Below, in pieces: positions 1 through 9,500 of a DNA stretch of 64,000 nt. This stretch comes from Palsa-1392 sp036490335 (GTDB lineage Bacteria > Verrucomicrobiota > Verrucomicrobiia > Chthoniobacterales > UBA10450): the NCBI GenBank assembly GCA_036490335.1, contig DASXEB010000002.1:1-64000 (forward strand), in the 5' to 3' direction. The notes beneath the pieces are model-generated. The model was not told where the DNA came from and did no database searches. It saw nothing but the letters and a program-made list of their open reading frames with translations. Within the stretch, counting starts at the first letter, position 1. Each line of letters starts with the position of its first letter. Both the position numbers and the translations under genes were made by a program.

Positions 1-2262
1 CGGATCCAAAAGCAGGCCCGGAATAGGTTGACCGTCTTCGGCCAGAGAAGGACCGAGCGCCCGGGCCAATATTTTCATGGGCGCGCTTCCTTTGATGATA
101 AACCCGTTAATTCCGACTTGAGCGCCAGTGGCTACGTCAGCTCGCGATGAAATATTGACTAGCTGACCGAGGCTCGGTGTTGGCGTCGGGGTCGGAGTCG
201 GAGTGGGCGTCGCAGTTGGTGTTGGAGTGGGTGTCGCAGTTGGCGAACCTGACCTATCGTAGACAAGGAAGATGGTGTTTCCCGTCCGTCTGAGAGAATA
301 GGTAAAGCCGGGAGAGCCTCCGGTGACCACTGCATTAAATGCACCCGAGATGCTGCTTGCCGTAAGGATAGGGTATTGTCCACTAACTCCATATGAGCCG
401 GGATCCTGGACTACGTTGACAGTGCCGGCAAGGGTAGCTGGACCTGTAACTACAAGCTCCGAGTTCTGTGTGGGGCTGATTTCAACCCGGAAGATGGAGC
501 CAGTGTCGAATACTGCCGTGGAAGCTGTCATCACGCCGAGAGAGCTGCCCGGGGAAAGTGTTCCTCCGGTCGCAACATGGAAAGAACCCAAAACGCCTGT
601 TCCGTTCACGACTCCTCCGGTAATCGTAAGGGCAGAGGTCGAAATGGAACCGTTTACGCTCAAGATCCCTCCAGAAACCGTTGTCCCGCCGCTGTAGGTA
701 TTACTCGCCGAAAGAATCAATGTCCCCGGCCCCGACTTTGAAAGCGATGACCCTGATCCTGTCCCAGCAATCCAGGTCTGTCCGCTTGGAACAGACACTG
801 CGCTGTCATCGGCAAGAGTTCCATTGAGGGTAATTGTATCTCCGTCAGAAGGAGCAAAGGAAAGAGTGGCTCCCGATACCGCAAAAAGATCAGCGCCGAC
901 AGCTATGCCTGACCCTCCGCTTGCAGTAACACTATTTGTAGTTGTCGAACAGTTTCCTTCAAAAATTACCGTTCCTGTATTAACAAAAACGGCGCCACCC
1001 ATGGCAGCCCCGTCCCCGCCGGATGAACTTGAACCATTGCTGCCTCCTACGCCTCCATTGCCAGATGAATAAAATCCACCTCCATCACCGCCACCGCCTC
1101 CAAAACCGCCATTTCCACTTGAGAAACCGAAACCGCTTCCGACACTTCCGCCGCCTCCACCCAAGCCTCCATCACCGCCACCTCCGCCGCCTCCGCCGAA
1201 AAAGCTTCCAGCCCCACCAATCAAAAATCCGCCGCCTCCGCCGCTTCCATAACCACCGTCGCCACCAATGTCGTTGGACCCTCCTCCACCTCCGCCAATA
1301 CCACCGCTGCCGCCAGTAGCTCCGAGGCCATCGCCACCACCGCCTCCACCCATACCGCCGGAGATGCCGAATCCATTGTAACCACCGCCTCCGCCTTCCC
1401 AGGCACCTGGACTTCCAGGAGATACTCCTCCTCCAGAGCCACCACCTGAGCCTGACGAGGAAGCAGCCCCGCCACCGCCAAAAACATAACCAGCTACGCT
1501 CGAACCTGCTCCTGCATCTGGATTTCCTCCGCTCGCTCCAAGGATCGCTGCGCCCCCTCCGGCTCCAGCACCCGAACCATCTCCCTGGCCTCCATCTGCA
1601 GCTCCCCCTCCTGCTCCATAGCCACCGTTAGAATCGCCACCAAAACCACTATACCCGCCGCCGCCTCCACTTCCGTCGGGAGCACCCGCTCCTCCATTTC
1701 CTCCGAGTCCGCCGCCGCCACCTCCGCCATTTCCCACATAGGCAGCTCCAAGACCTGCACTGGCGGTATTGGCTGAAAATGTCACGTTGCCAAGGGTAAC
1801 AGTGGCTGCATCAACAAAGATAGCTCCTCCAGCCCCCATGCCACCGCCACCGCCTTCATCACCGCCGTTTCCTCCTTGAGCCATGGCGTTTTCAATCGCC
1901 AGGTTTTGCAATGCCACATTACCTTGTCTGATAAAAAAAGGTCGATAACCATTTCCATTAATGGTCGTAGTTCCCGAACCGTTGCCAATTGTAATCGTAT
2001 CGGAAGAAAATAGATTAATCGGAGGCATGGGAGCCCCTAGAGTCACCTGAGATACGGCAAAGGTAATCGTGTCAGTCGCAGGCGAGGATCCTTGAGCCTG
2101 ATTATTCAATATCTGGTTAAGCACATAGCGAAGGTCTCCACTCGTTCCGCTCCCAATTCCTCCGCTGGCGACGGCTGAATCAGTGCCAAAATTTACCACG
2201 TAGTCAGCTCCCCAAATACGTGCTGCAAAAAAGATAAAGAAAACGAAAGAGAGAAATTTCAT
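1..2262 (-). CDS. Gly-rich autotransporter-associated beta-strand-repeat surface protein (3' end beyond window)
   Basis: An uninterrupted frame runs from ATG at 2262 to the left edge (754 codons, no stop), so the C-terminus is missing. It begins with a signal peptide (MKFLSFVFFIFFAARIWG). Residues about 150-420 are extremely rich in GGG/GGN runs, which is why the plus strand there is CCGCC-rich. Near residues 510-560 is a PATR-type repeat (GPGTLILSASNTYSGGTTV), the family found in passenger domains of autotransporters. A Thr-Pro linker (TPTPTATPTPTP) follows, then a domain beginning LVNISSRADVATG with GFIIKG and ARALGPSL, a C-terminal module I associate with Verrucomicrobia secreted proteins. 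AGGGG lies just upstream of the ATG. No beta-barrel is visible before the edge. Export is well supported; the function is not known. Adhesin or cell-surface matrix is inference. Confidence 0.85.
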   Translation of the reverse strand, partial: MKFLSFVFFIFFAARIWGADYVVNFGTDSAVASGGIGSGTSGDLRYVLNQILNNQAQGSSPATDTITFAVSQVTLGAPMPPINLFSSDTITIGNGSGTTTINGNGYRPFFIRQGNVALQNLAIENAMAQGGNGGDEGGGGGMGAGGAIFVDAATVTLGNVTFSANTASAGLGAAYVGNGGGGGGGLGGNGGAGAPDGSGGGGGYSGFGGDSNGGYGAGGGAADGGQGDGSGAGAGGGAAILGASGGNPDAGAGSSVAGYVFGGGGAASSSGSGGGSGGGVSPGSPGAWEGGGGGYNGFGISGGMGGGGGGDGLGATGGSGGIGGGGGGSNDIGGDGGYGSGGGGGFLIGGAGSFFGGGGGGGGDGGLGGGGGSVGSGFGFSSGNGGFGGGGGDGGGFYSSGNGGVGGSNGSSSSGGDGAAMGGAVFVNTGTVIFEGNCSTTTNSVTASGGSGIAVGADLFAVSGATLSFAPSDGDTITLNGTLADDSAVSVPSGQTWIAGTGSGSSLSKSGPGTLILSASNTYSGGTTVSGGILSVNGSISTSALTITGGVVNGTGVLGSFHVATGGTLSPGSSLGVMTASTAVFDTGSIFRVEISPTQNSELVVTGPATLAGTVNVVQDPGSYGVSGQYPILTASSISGAFNAVVTGGSPGFTYSLRRTGNTIFLVYDRSGSPTATPTPTPTATPTPTPTPTPTPSLGQLVNISSRADVATGAQVGINGFIIKGSAPMKILARALGPSLAEDGQPIPGLLLDP

Positions 2263-2311
2263 GCGCCCCTACAGGATGACCGGCTTGTGTTCCAGAAACT
2301 GCCAGCCGTAT

Positions 2312-2575
2312 GCCGCGCTTTTTAGCAGGAACGATGCCAGTTGGGACCGTTACCTCCAGTTGGCATTCCTGGGATCGGCGCCCGGACCGCCGCCCAGCTT
2401 TTGAATCGTTACCGTCCGATCCAAAACTTCCTGACAAACGTTCTCGGCGAACGGCGCGATCTCGCGATACTCTTCAAGAATCTCGCCCTTGCGCACCGAT
2501 GAGCCGCTCTTTAAGAAGGTCGAGACGCTACGCAGCCGCGACGCCGGTCTTCGCCGGCCTGGGCGGAGCGGATGA
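2312..2575 (+). pseudogene. Remnant of a 5'-3' exonuclease (PolA/FEN-like) domain
   Basis: Read from about 2338, one frame gives PVGIPGIGARTAAQLLNRY, the helix-hairpin-helix DNA-binding segment of 5'-3' exonucleases, followed by GERRDLAILFKNLA. After a frame change near 2490 the neighbouring frame gives RTDEPLFKKVETLRSR, the next conserved block of the same family. Stops and the frame change, and the absence of the N-terminal metal-binding half, indicate a decayed fragment. It sits between two secreted-protein genes with no other DNA-repair gene nearby. Alternative: chance similarity, unlikely because two consecutive family blocks appear in order. Confidence 0.6.
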
Positions 2576-2583
2576 TTCCTGCC

Positions 2584-2599
2584 GTAACAATATTGTTAC
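2584..2599. promoter_or_regulatory. Perfect 16-bp palindrome upstream of the Kelch gene
   Basis: GTAACAATATTGTTAC is a perfect, AT-rich palindrome 65 bp upstream of the Kelch ATG, in otherwise GC-rich sequence. Size and position fit a dimeric repressor operator. The regulator is unknown and no cognate gene is adjacent. Confidence 0.4.
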
Positions 2600-2664
2600 T
2601 ATCCTCGTCTTGCGCTCGAATCCAGAACGAGGCTGTCTGACACTCGAATTTCACTCAAAGCCTT

Positions 2665-3960
2665 ATGCAAGATATCGCCTTAGACCAAGCTCTGATTTCC
2701 CACCAAACATTCCGCCACGCCGCACGCAAATTCCTTGTTCGTCACTTTGGAGTCTTGACGGCGGCGATCGTGCTCGGCTTCTCGGCGAGCCCCCGGATTG
2801 CACAAGCCGCCCAAAGCAACGCGACGATTCCATCCCGTGGAAGCTGGGTTGTGACCGGGAATCTCCACACGGCCCGCGATATTCACACGGCGACATTGCT
2901 ACCGAACGGACTCGTCCTTGTCGCGGGAGGTCTTGATACCCGTTCGGTCGAAACCGCAACCGCCGAGCTCTACGACCCGGCGACCGGGAAATGGGCGGCG
3001 ACGGGGAGCCTCAACGAGGGGCGCTTTTATTACCCCGCGACTTTGCTGCCCAGCGGCAAAGTGCTGGTGGAAGGCGGAGATGGCCTAAGCGGCGAGCGCG
3101 CGAGCGCCGAACTCTACGATCCAACCACCGGAACCTGGACCCTGACTGGGAGTCTCAACCTCGCACGCCAATTGCATTCGGCGACGTTGCTGCGCGACGG
3201 CAGGGTGCTTGTGGCCGGAGGATTTGATAGCAATGGTCTGATTACCGGCAGCGTGGAATTGTACGATCCGGCGACGGGGATCTGGACCTTCGGTAACAAT
3301 CTAAAGACCCCGCGCTTTACTCACACGGCGACGTTGCTCCGCGATGGCAAGGTGCTGGTCGCAGGGGGATTTGGTGGCAGCGGCACTTTAGCGAGCTCGG
3401 AATTATATGATCCGAAGACCGGCACCTGGACGGATACCGGCAGCCTTAACACCCCACGCGTCACCTACACGGCGACGATGCTGCGCGACGGCAAAGTATT
3501 GGCCGTAGGTGGAATTAACAGCGACGACACCATCTCATCGACGGAGCTCTATAATCCAAGGAGCGGAACCTGGACCACCACCGGCAGCCTGAAGAACGCA
3601 CGCTACGCGCACACCGCGACCCTGCTCGCCAACGGCATGGTGCTTGTGGCCGGAGGACTCGGTTTGGACGGCCAAACGTCGAGCGCGGAACTTTATAATC
3701 CCGCGCGCGGACGTTGGACTGCCGCCGCCCATCTTAACACCGAACGCTCACAGCACACGGCCACATTGCTGCCCAACGGCGTCGTCCTTGTCGCCGGGGG
3801 ACTCGAGAACTATTACACGCCTCTGCGGAGTGCCGAACTGTACGAAAGCGACCTGACGCTAACCAGCGCTGTTTCTCGAAAAACACACGGTGGCGCGGGC
3901 GCTTTCGATGTTCTTTTGCCGCTCACTGGCGAACCGTGGTCAGTGGAAGCGCAGCGGTGA
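2665..3960 (+). CDS. Secreted Kelch-repeat beta-propeller protein (frameshifted near the C-terminus)
   Basis: The 431-residue frame starts with a long N-region and a signal peptide (about residues 24-50, ending near AQAA). It then has seven or more Kelch-type blades of about 50 residues, each with a variant of HTATLLPNGLVLVAGG followed by AELYDPATGTWT. These form an extracellular beta-propeller, probably for ligand or carbohydrate binding. After the propeller comes LTSAVSRKTHGGAGAFDVLLPLTG, the start of a C-terminal module shared with the proteins at 6563-9958 and 58917-61079. Reading then leaves that module's frame at about 3930 and stops at 3960, while the rest of the module is open in another frame (3936-4301). 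Against its relatives about 20 residues are missing at the junction. The gene is therefore probably disrupted, or this is an assembly error. Confidence 0.75.
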   Translation: MQDIALDQALISHQTFRHAARKFLVRHFGVLTAAIVLGFSASPRIAQAAQSNATIPSRGSWVVTGNLHTARDIHTATLLPNGLVLVAGGLDTRSVETATAELYDPATGKWAATGSLNEGRFYYPATLLPSGKVLVEGGDGLSGERASAELYDPTTGTWTLTGSLNLARQLHSATLLRDGRVLVAGGFDSNGLITGSVELYDPATGIWTFGNNLKTPRFTHTATLLRDGKVLVAGGFGGSGTLASSELYDPKTGTWTDTGSLNTPRVTYTATMLRDGKVLAVGGINSDDTISSTELYNPRSGTWTTTGSLKNARYAHTATLLANGMVLVAGGLGLDGQTSSAELYNPARGRWTAAAHLNTERSQHTATLLPNGVVLVAGGLENYYTPLRSAELYESDLTLTSAVSRKTHGGAGAFDVLLPLTGEPWSVEAQR

Positions 3961-4301
3961 CGAGCGGGATCGGCAGCATTTCCGGAAACTCGCTCTTCTC
4001 AGATACGATGACGGTAAGGCTGACCGGTGTCACCGATGTGCAGAAGATCGCGGTGACTCTGACTGATGCGACCAGCAGTACTTCTCAGGTCTTACCCGAT
4101 ACATCCGTGAGCGCGAACATCCTCATCGGCGACGTTAACGCAGATAAGAGCGTCAATAGCCCCGACACCACCGCAGCGAGACATGAGATTGGAATGCCGG
4201 TCGGTGCCACCAACTTCCGCGATGACGTGGCGGTGAATGGCGCGATTACACGAGCAGACGTTGATCTCATCAGGTCGGACCTCGGCCATAGTTTGCCGTA
4301 G
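3936..4301 (+). pseudogene. Out-of-frame dockerin-like C-terminal module of the Kelch protein
   Basis: From the GTG at 3936 the frame reads VVSGSAAVTSG and then LIGDVNADKSVNSPD and ends GHSLP. The same order of blocks ends the two intact relatives in this window (SGNSIP and SGDSLP tails). It is therefore the detached C-terminal part of the 2665 gene, separated by a frameshift with a short deletion. The first calcium-loop-like segment (DVNADKSVN) is recognisable; the second is degenerate. Independent expression is unlikely. Confidence 0.7.
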
Positions 4302-4444
4302 CTGAGCGGTTCGTCGCTCGAGAGTGGCGACGCTCACGTTTTCAAATATTGGGTTCGCGGCGAGCGGAGTGCCGGTCGTCCACCTTGGGTGGCAATTGTT
4401 TCTTGCCGCTCCTCTTGTTTTTGCGAGCAGTTCCGACTCCGGGC

Positions 4445-6325
4445 TTAGTCGGCGAAAAGCTCGACGGCGTCGATCAGGGAGGCGGCGATCGATTCCTTCG
4501 AGATCCAGCGCTGCAAGCCTTCCCCAGGATCGCGCTGGCCCGGGGCCATCAAGAAGACTTCGGTGCCGTCGAGCCGGATCTTGCTCAGGATTTCGAAGAC
4601 GGAGGTGTCGGCGCTGATGACGGCGTAAGCGGGCGAGGCGATCTCGGCGAGGGTGCGCGCGTGATCGGGATGCGCGACGGCTTTGCGGGCGGCGTTCATG
4701 GTGATGACGCCGTGGATGTTTTTTTCATCGCTGATGACGAAACAGGCGTCTTCGGGAAACGACGGCAGCGCGCCGGCAAAGTCGGGAAGCGTCATCGCCC
4801 CCGAGAGCCTGACGATGTCGGCGTGGGCGAGATCGCGCGCCGGTTTCATGTATTGGATGTTGGCCTGCATCGCGCTCGGCATGCGATGGCCGCGGCGCAT
4901 CAATTTCAAGGTGTAGATGCTTTCGTTCGAGATGACTTTGCGCACCCCGTAAGCGATCGCGACCGTGATCGTCATCGGCACGATCACGCCGTAGTCGAGC
5001 GTCATTTCGAAAATCATGACGATGGCGGTGATGGCCGCGCCGGTCGCGCCGCCGACGATCCCGGCCATGCCGACAACGGCGAAGGCCGCCGGGCTGATCA
5101 CGATCCCGGGCAGAATTTGCTGGAGCAAAATTCCGTAGGCGCTGCCCAAGGTCGCCCCGAGAAAAAGCGCGGGGGAAAAAATCCCGCCCGACGCGCCCGA
5201 GCCGAGGGTGAGGGAAGTGGCGAAAAGTTTCAGGACGAAAAGCGCGAGGAGCAACCATGCGGAGTTGAGCGTGCCGGAGAGCACTTGCTGGATGGTCGCG
5301 TAGCCGACGCCTTCGATTTGGTAGGCGCCGGTTTGGCGGAGGAGCAAATACATCAGGATGCCGAGGAGGAGCATGCCGCTCATGTGGCGCAGATAGGGGT
5401 TGCGAATTTTCGCGTTGAAAAAATCCTCGAAGATGTAAATCGAGCGGATGTAAACGACCGAGACCAAACCGATGATGATTCCGAGCCCGACGTATGCGAG
5501 GAGGAGGAGGGGATGGGTGAGCCGAAAATAATCGATGCGCAATTGCGGAATCGCGAAGGCCGGGTTCGGCCCGAAAAAAATGCGGCCGACGTAACTCGCG
5601 CTCGCGGTCGCGATCACGACCGGGACGAGCGTCCAGACGCTGATCTCGTGGAGTAGAAGTTCCGCGGCGAAAAGGACGCCGCCGATTGGCGTGTTAAAAG
5701 TCGCGGCGATGCCCGCGCCCGCGCCGGCGGCGATGAGGGTCGTGCGTTGCCAGGCGGGAATGCGCAGCCATTGGCCGATGGTTGAGCCGAAGGCCGAACC
5801 GATTTGAATGATCGGACCTTCGCGCCCGACCGAGCCGCCGCTGCCGATCGAGAGCGCGGAAGCGAGCGCCTTGATGACCGAGACCTGCGGCCGGATGACG
5901 CTCTTATTATAATAGATCGCGTCCATCACTTCGGGGACGCCGTGGCCGCGCGCTTCGGGCGCGAAAGTGTTCACGAGCCAAGTCACGGCGATAGCGCCGA
6001 GCACCGGCACGAAAATAATCAGCACGCCCCACGGGCTCGGCGCCGTGTGCACGCTCGAGTCGTAGAAGACCGAAATCTTGCCGAGAAAAAGGAGGTTGTG
6101 GAAAAGCGCAATCATTCCCCGGAAGACGACCGCGCCGGCTCCGCCGACCAGACCGACGACGATGGCGAGGAGCCAGAACCAGAGCGGCGACAGCGGGACT
6201 TTGCGTTTCGCTCTCGGCCCGGTGGAAGCGTCGCCTGGACCGCTCACGGCTGAATGAGAGAGCGCTTCAACCACGACGAGAACTTTCCATCGCGCGAAGA
6301 ATCGCCTGCCCGCGCCGAAGCGCAA
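4445..6325 (-). CDS. ClC-family chloride channel/transporter with C-terminal CBS pair
   Basis: 626 residues. After a charged N-terminus of about 45 residues the protein has roughly ten hydrophobic helices and the family signatures in order: HGVPEV (GSGIPE equivalent), GSVGREGPIIQIG carrying the gating glutamate, and GSGASGGIFSPALFLGA (GxFxP). The last 130 residues form a pair of CBS-like domains that usually bind adenine nucleotides. At the position of the intracellular proton glutamate of E. coli ClC (IIEEM) this protein reads FAAELL, so the second Glu is Leu. That may affect H+ coupling and is an inference from alignment by eye. The start could be a little downstream. Neighbours are secreted proteins, with no operon partner. 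Confidence 0.93.
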   Translation of the reverse strand: MRFGAGRRFFARWKVLVVVEALSHSAVSGPGDASTGPRAKRKVPLSPLWFWLLAIVVGLVGGAGAVVFRGMIALFHNLLFLGKISVFYDSSVHTAPSPWGVLIIFVPVLGAIAVTWLVNTFAPEARGHGVPEVMDAIYYNKSVIRPQVSVIKALASALSIGSGGSVGREGPIIQIGSAFGSTIGQWLRIPAWQRTTLIAAGAGAGIAATFNTPIGGVLFAAELLLHEISVWTLVPVVIATASASYVGRIFFGPNPAFAIPQLRIDYFRLTHPLLLLAYVGLGIIIGLVSVVYIRSIYIFEDFFNAKIRNPYLRHMSGMLLLGILMYLLLRQTGAYQIEGVGYATIQQVLSGTLNSAWLLLALFVLKLFATSLTLGSGASGGIFSPALFLGATLGSAYGILLQQILPGIVISPAAFAVVGMAGIVGGATGAAITAIVMIFEMTLDYGVIVPMTITVAIAYGVRKVISNESIYTLKLMRRGHRMPSAMQANIQYMKPARDLAHADIVRLSGAMTLPDFAGALPSFPEDACFVISDEKNIHGVITMNAARKAVAHPDHARTLAEIASPAYAVISADTSVFEILSKIRLDGTEVFLMAPGQRDPGEGLQRWISKESIAASLIDAVELFAD

Positions 6326-6562
6326 CTGCGACTGGGCGCAGTTGCGACGTTGCCGCCTCGTGCCTTTTCACGAAACGTCGGACTTCTTGCGGATGCCTAA
6401 CGAATTAAAATTCGGGCGACGTCTGGACTCCATGGCTGAGCGCGACATTTTATCGGCGAATGCGCGCGAGGATGCCGTGTTCGTTGCCGAGGCTATGCTT
6501 CTCAGAACGCGATCTCGCAGCCGGCGGCGACGAAGGTTTTCACGATTTGTTATTCGACTCGG

Positions 6563-9500
6563 TTACGGGAGCGAATCGCCGGAGCGGCCGCGCACAACGG
6601 TGGCGTCGCCGCCGTTGATGAAACCGTCGAGGTTGACGTCGTTGAGGAATGTGGTCGCGTCGACGTCCGCGCCGGACTCGTTGCGCACCTGAATGGTGTC
6701 GCCGCCGTTGACGAAGCCGTCGCCGTTGACGTCGCCGATGAGAAAGCTGACCTGGACCGACGCGGAGGGAAGGACCTGGGTGTTGACGCCGGCGACGTTG
6801 AGCGCGGTGACGGTAACGGTCTGCTCGTCGGCAATGCCGCGGAGGCTGATGATCATGGAACTGCCGCTGTAGGCGACGTTCGAGACTGTGCCGCTACTCG
6901 AGCTGGCGGCGCCGGCGTTGATCGACTGGCTGAAGTTCAAGACGATGGTGTAATTGCCCGCGCCGTCAGTTCGCGGCTCGATCGCGGCCGGTCCGGTCAG
7001 GGGCAGAGTGAGGTCGAAGGTTCCGGCGGCGCTATGAGTCATGCGCGAGGCGGCGCTGACAAGAGTTGGCGCAGTGGTAAGAATCGCGCTGCTCGGGAGC
7101 GGAAAGACGTAGGCGCCGCGGCTGCGCGTCCAGACGGAGAGGGTGGTGGCGCCGCGATCGACCTGCATGTCCCAAATCATGGCATGCGGCAGTCCGCTAT
7201 CGAAACGATACCAGAGCGGCGACAACTGGGTGATGTCGTTTGTGTAGTAAAGGCCGAAGTCGGTGCCGGCGAAAACCTGTTGCGGATAATTCGGGTTGAC
7301 GATGACGGAGTCGACCGGGATGTCGGGCAGGTTGCCGGTCTTGTCGAGCCACGTGAACGAGCCGCAGGTGCTGGCGCAGCTTACCTGGAAAAGGTGGCCG
7401 GGAGTGGTCGGCGTGTTTTCGTTGAAACCGCCGATCGAGGCGTAGCCAACCGGAACGTCGGAGGTCGGCGCGGTCGGGTCGAGCGCGATGCCGAGGATCG
7501 GACGGTTGGGCAGAATCGCATTGCCGCCCGTGACATCGACCCAGTTGGCCTGCGCCTGTGTGCCGGTTCCGAGATTGAAACCGATCTGCACGTTGCCGTC
7601 GTTGGTGCCGACGATCGCGACGCTCTGGAATTTTGGCGAATACTTGACCTGATTGATATAGGAGCGGTTGCCGAGGGCCTGCTTGGTCATGTTCTGAGAG
7701 GTGGGGTTGTTCGTCACATACCAGCTCACGGTGCTGGCGGCGTTGCCGGTGATCGTTTCCCAAACTCTTGTCGTGCCGGCAATGAGGTGGCCGCAGCCTC
7801 CGCTGACACCCGCCGCGGGACAATCGTCGCCGCCGGGAATGCCGCCGTGGAAAAGATTAATCGGCAGGACGAACGATTGCGTGTCGCTGGTCCAGGATCC
7901 TCTCTTGCTCGTCCAGGCGGCGCCGGTAGTGGTGCAGGCGACGATGCAACGGCTGAGGCCGCCGCTGTTGTTGCCTTCCCAATAGCGCAAACTCGCGCCG
8001 GTGCCGATCGGATCGATCTGTCCGGAAAATCCATCGCCGCCCAATCCCATCTGCCATTGCACCGGACCGGTGGGCGTGCCCGAGAAAGTGACCGAGCTCG
8101 GGCCATTATCCTGCGCGCCGCCGACGGCCGAGGGCGTAGCGGCAGTGGCGAAGTTGCCGCTGATGTCGCCGGAATAGAATTCAATCGCGTTCAAACCGGT
8201 ATCCATGTTGAACCAGGTCGGGCGCGTGACGCCTGATATCGCTGAGGAGGCGTTGTTCGTGCCGTGGATGCCGCCGTCGTCGCCGATGAGAAGGATGTCG
8301 GAGTTGCCGGGGAGAAAGGCCTGGGCGTGGTGATCGACGTGGACGACATGGTTGGCGACGCCGTTGCCGTTGTAACCGCAGGTCGTGTTATACCACGAAG
8401 TGCCGGTGCGGCTAACAAGCCATGTATCGAAGGTATTCGCATAGAGACGATCCGCGTTGTTGGGATCGACCGCGATCCCCTGGTCGTACCAGTTTTGCGG
8501 ATAGTCGCCGCTGCCGGCGCTGCCGGTGCAGGCGGTGAGAGAACCGCCGGCCGAGCCAGTCATAAAGTTCCAGGTTGTTCCCCCGTCGGTTGTGGCCCAG
8601 GTGCCGAGCTGGCAACCGCTGGTCGTGCCGCAACCGCTGGCCGTGTTGGAGGCGATCGAGCCGGCCTGCGCGTAGATGATATTCGGGTTCGTCGGAGCGA
8701 CCGCAATGTCGATTCGACTAAGCTGGTTGCCACTGGTCGCGCTGACGTAGGGATTTCCGGTCCCGGCATTCATGCTCGCGCCGGTCGTGTAAGGGCTGCC
8801 GCTGACGCTCGTGCCGAAAACGAAGCCGTTATCGTTCCGCGCGACTGAGGCGAAAGTCGGAAGGCCGCTGCCCGGCATCGTCGCCATGTAAATGCCGTTC
8901 GCGCCCTGGCTCCCGAGATCGTACTGCACCGGAGTGGCGAAACCGCGGGTGCCGATCGCAGCGGTGATGCGGGTGACGCCGCCGCCCATGTCTGATAGGT
9001 CGAGGCCGGTGATGTCCTGGCGCTGGGTGGTGAAATTATCGACTGGAACCGAAGTCCAGGAAACGCCGCCGTCTCTCGAGAGATAAAGGCCCTCCTTCGT
9101 TCCGGCCATGACGTTGTTGCTGTTGTTCGGATCGACGCGCACTTTGCCGACCGCGTTGTATTGCGGGTACTGGCCGGGTGGCTCGGTGTAGATCAGGCCG
9201 AAAACGTCGGCGCCAAGAACCGTCCACGTCGCGCCCGCGTCGGTCGATTTCAAAATGCCCTGGCTCCCCATCGAGAAGGATCCGTAGTTTAAATCGCCGG
9301 TGCCGGCATAGACCGTGTTATGGTTGTTAGGGTCAATCGTAATCGTGTCGATGCTCGTCGTCGCGATGAGCGGATCGTCGGTCACCACGTTCCAGGCCGT
9401 CGAGCCGGTGCAGCAGGTCGTCGTTTTCCAAACTCCGCCGCCGACACTGGCCGCGTAAGCGACGATGCTGCCGTTCGTCGTCGTCGTGGGATCCATCACG

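Noticed and set aside
1023..1760. His/Arg-rich and Val/Glu-rich short frames on both strands at 1.0-1.8 kb
   Set aside because: They are alternative readings of the GGC/GGA-rich core of the surface-protein gene at 1-2262.
4349..5656. 435-residue plus-strand frame opposite the ClC gene
   Set aside because: Charged, low-complexity translation without domains, fully antisense to a gene with clear family motifs; a GC-rich shadow frame.
7034..8236. 400-residue plus-strand frame
   Set aside because: Antisense to the BNR-propeller gene and made of RGGRA-type low-complexity sequence typical of shadow frames.
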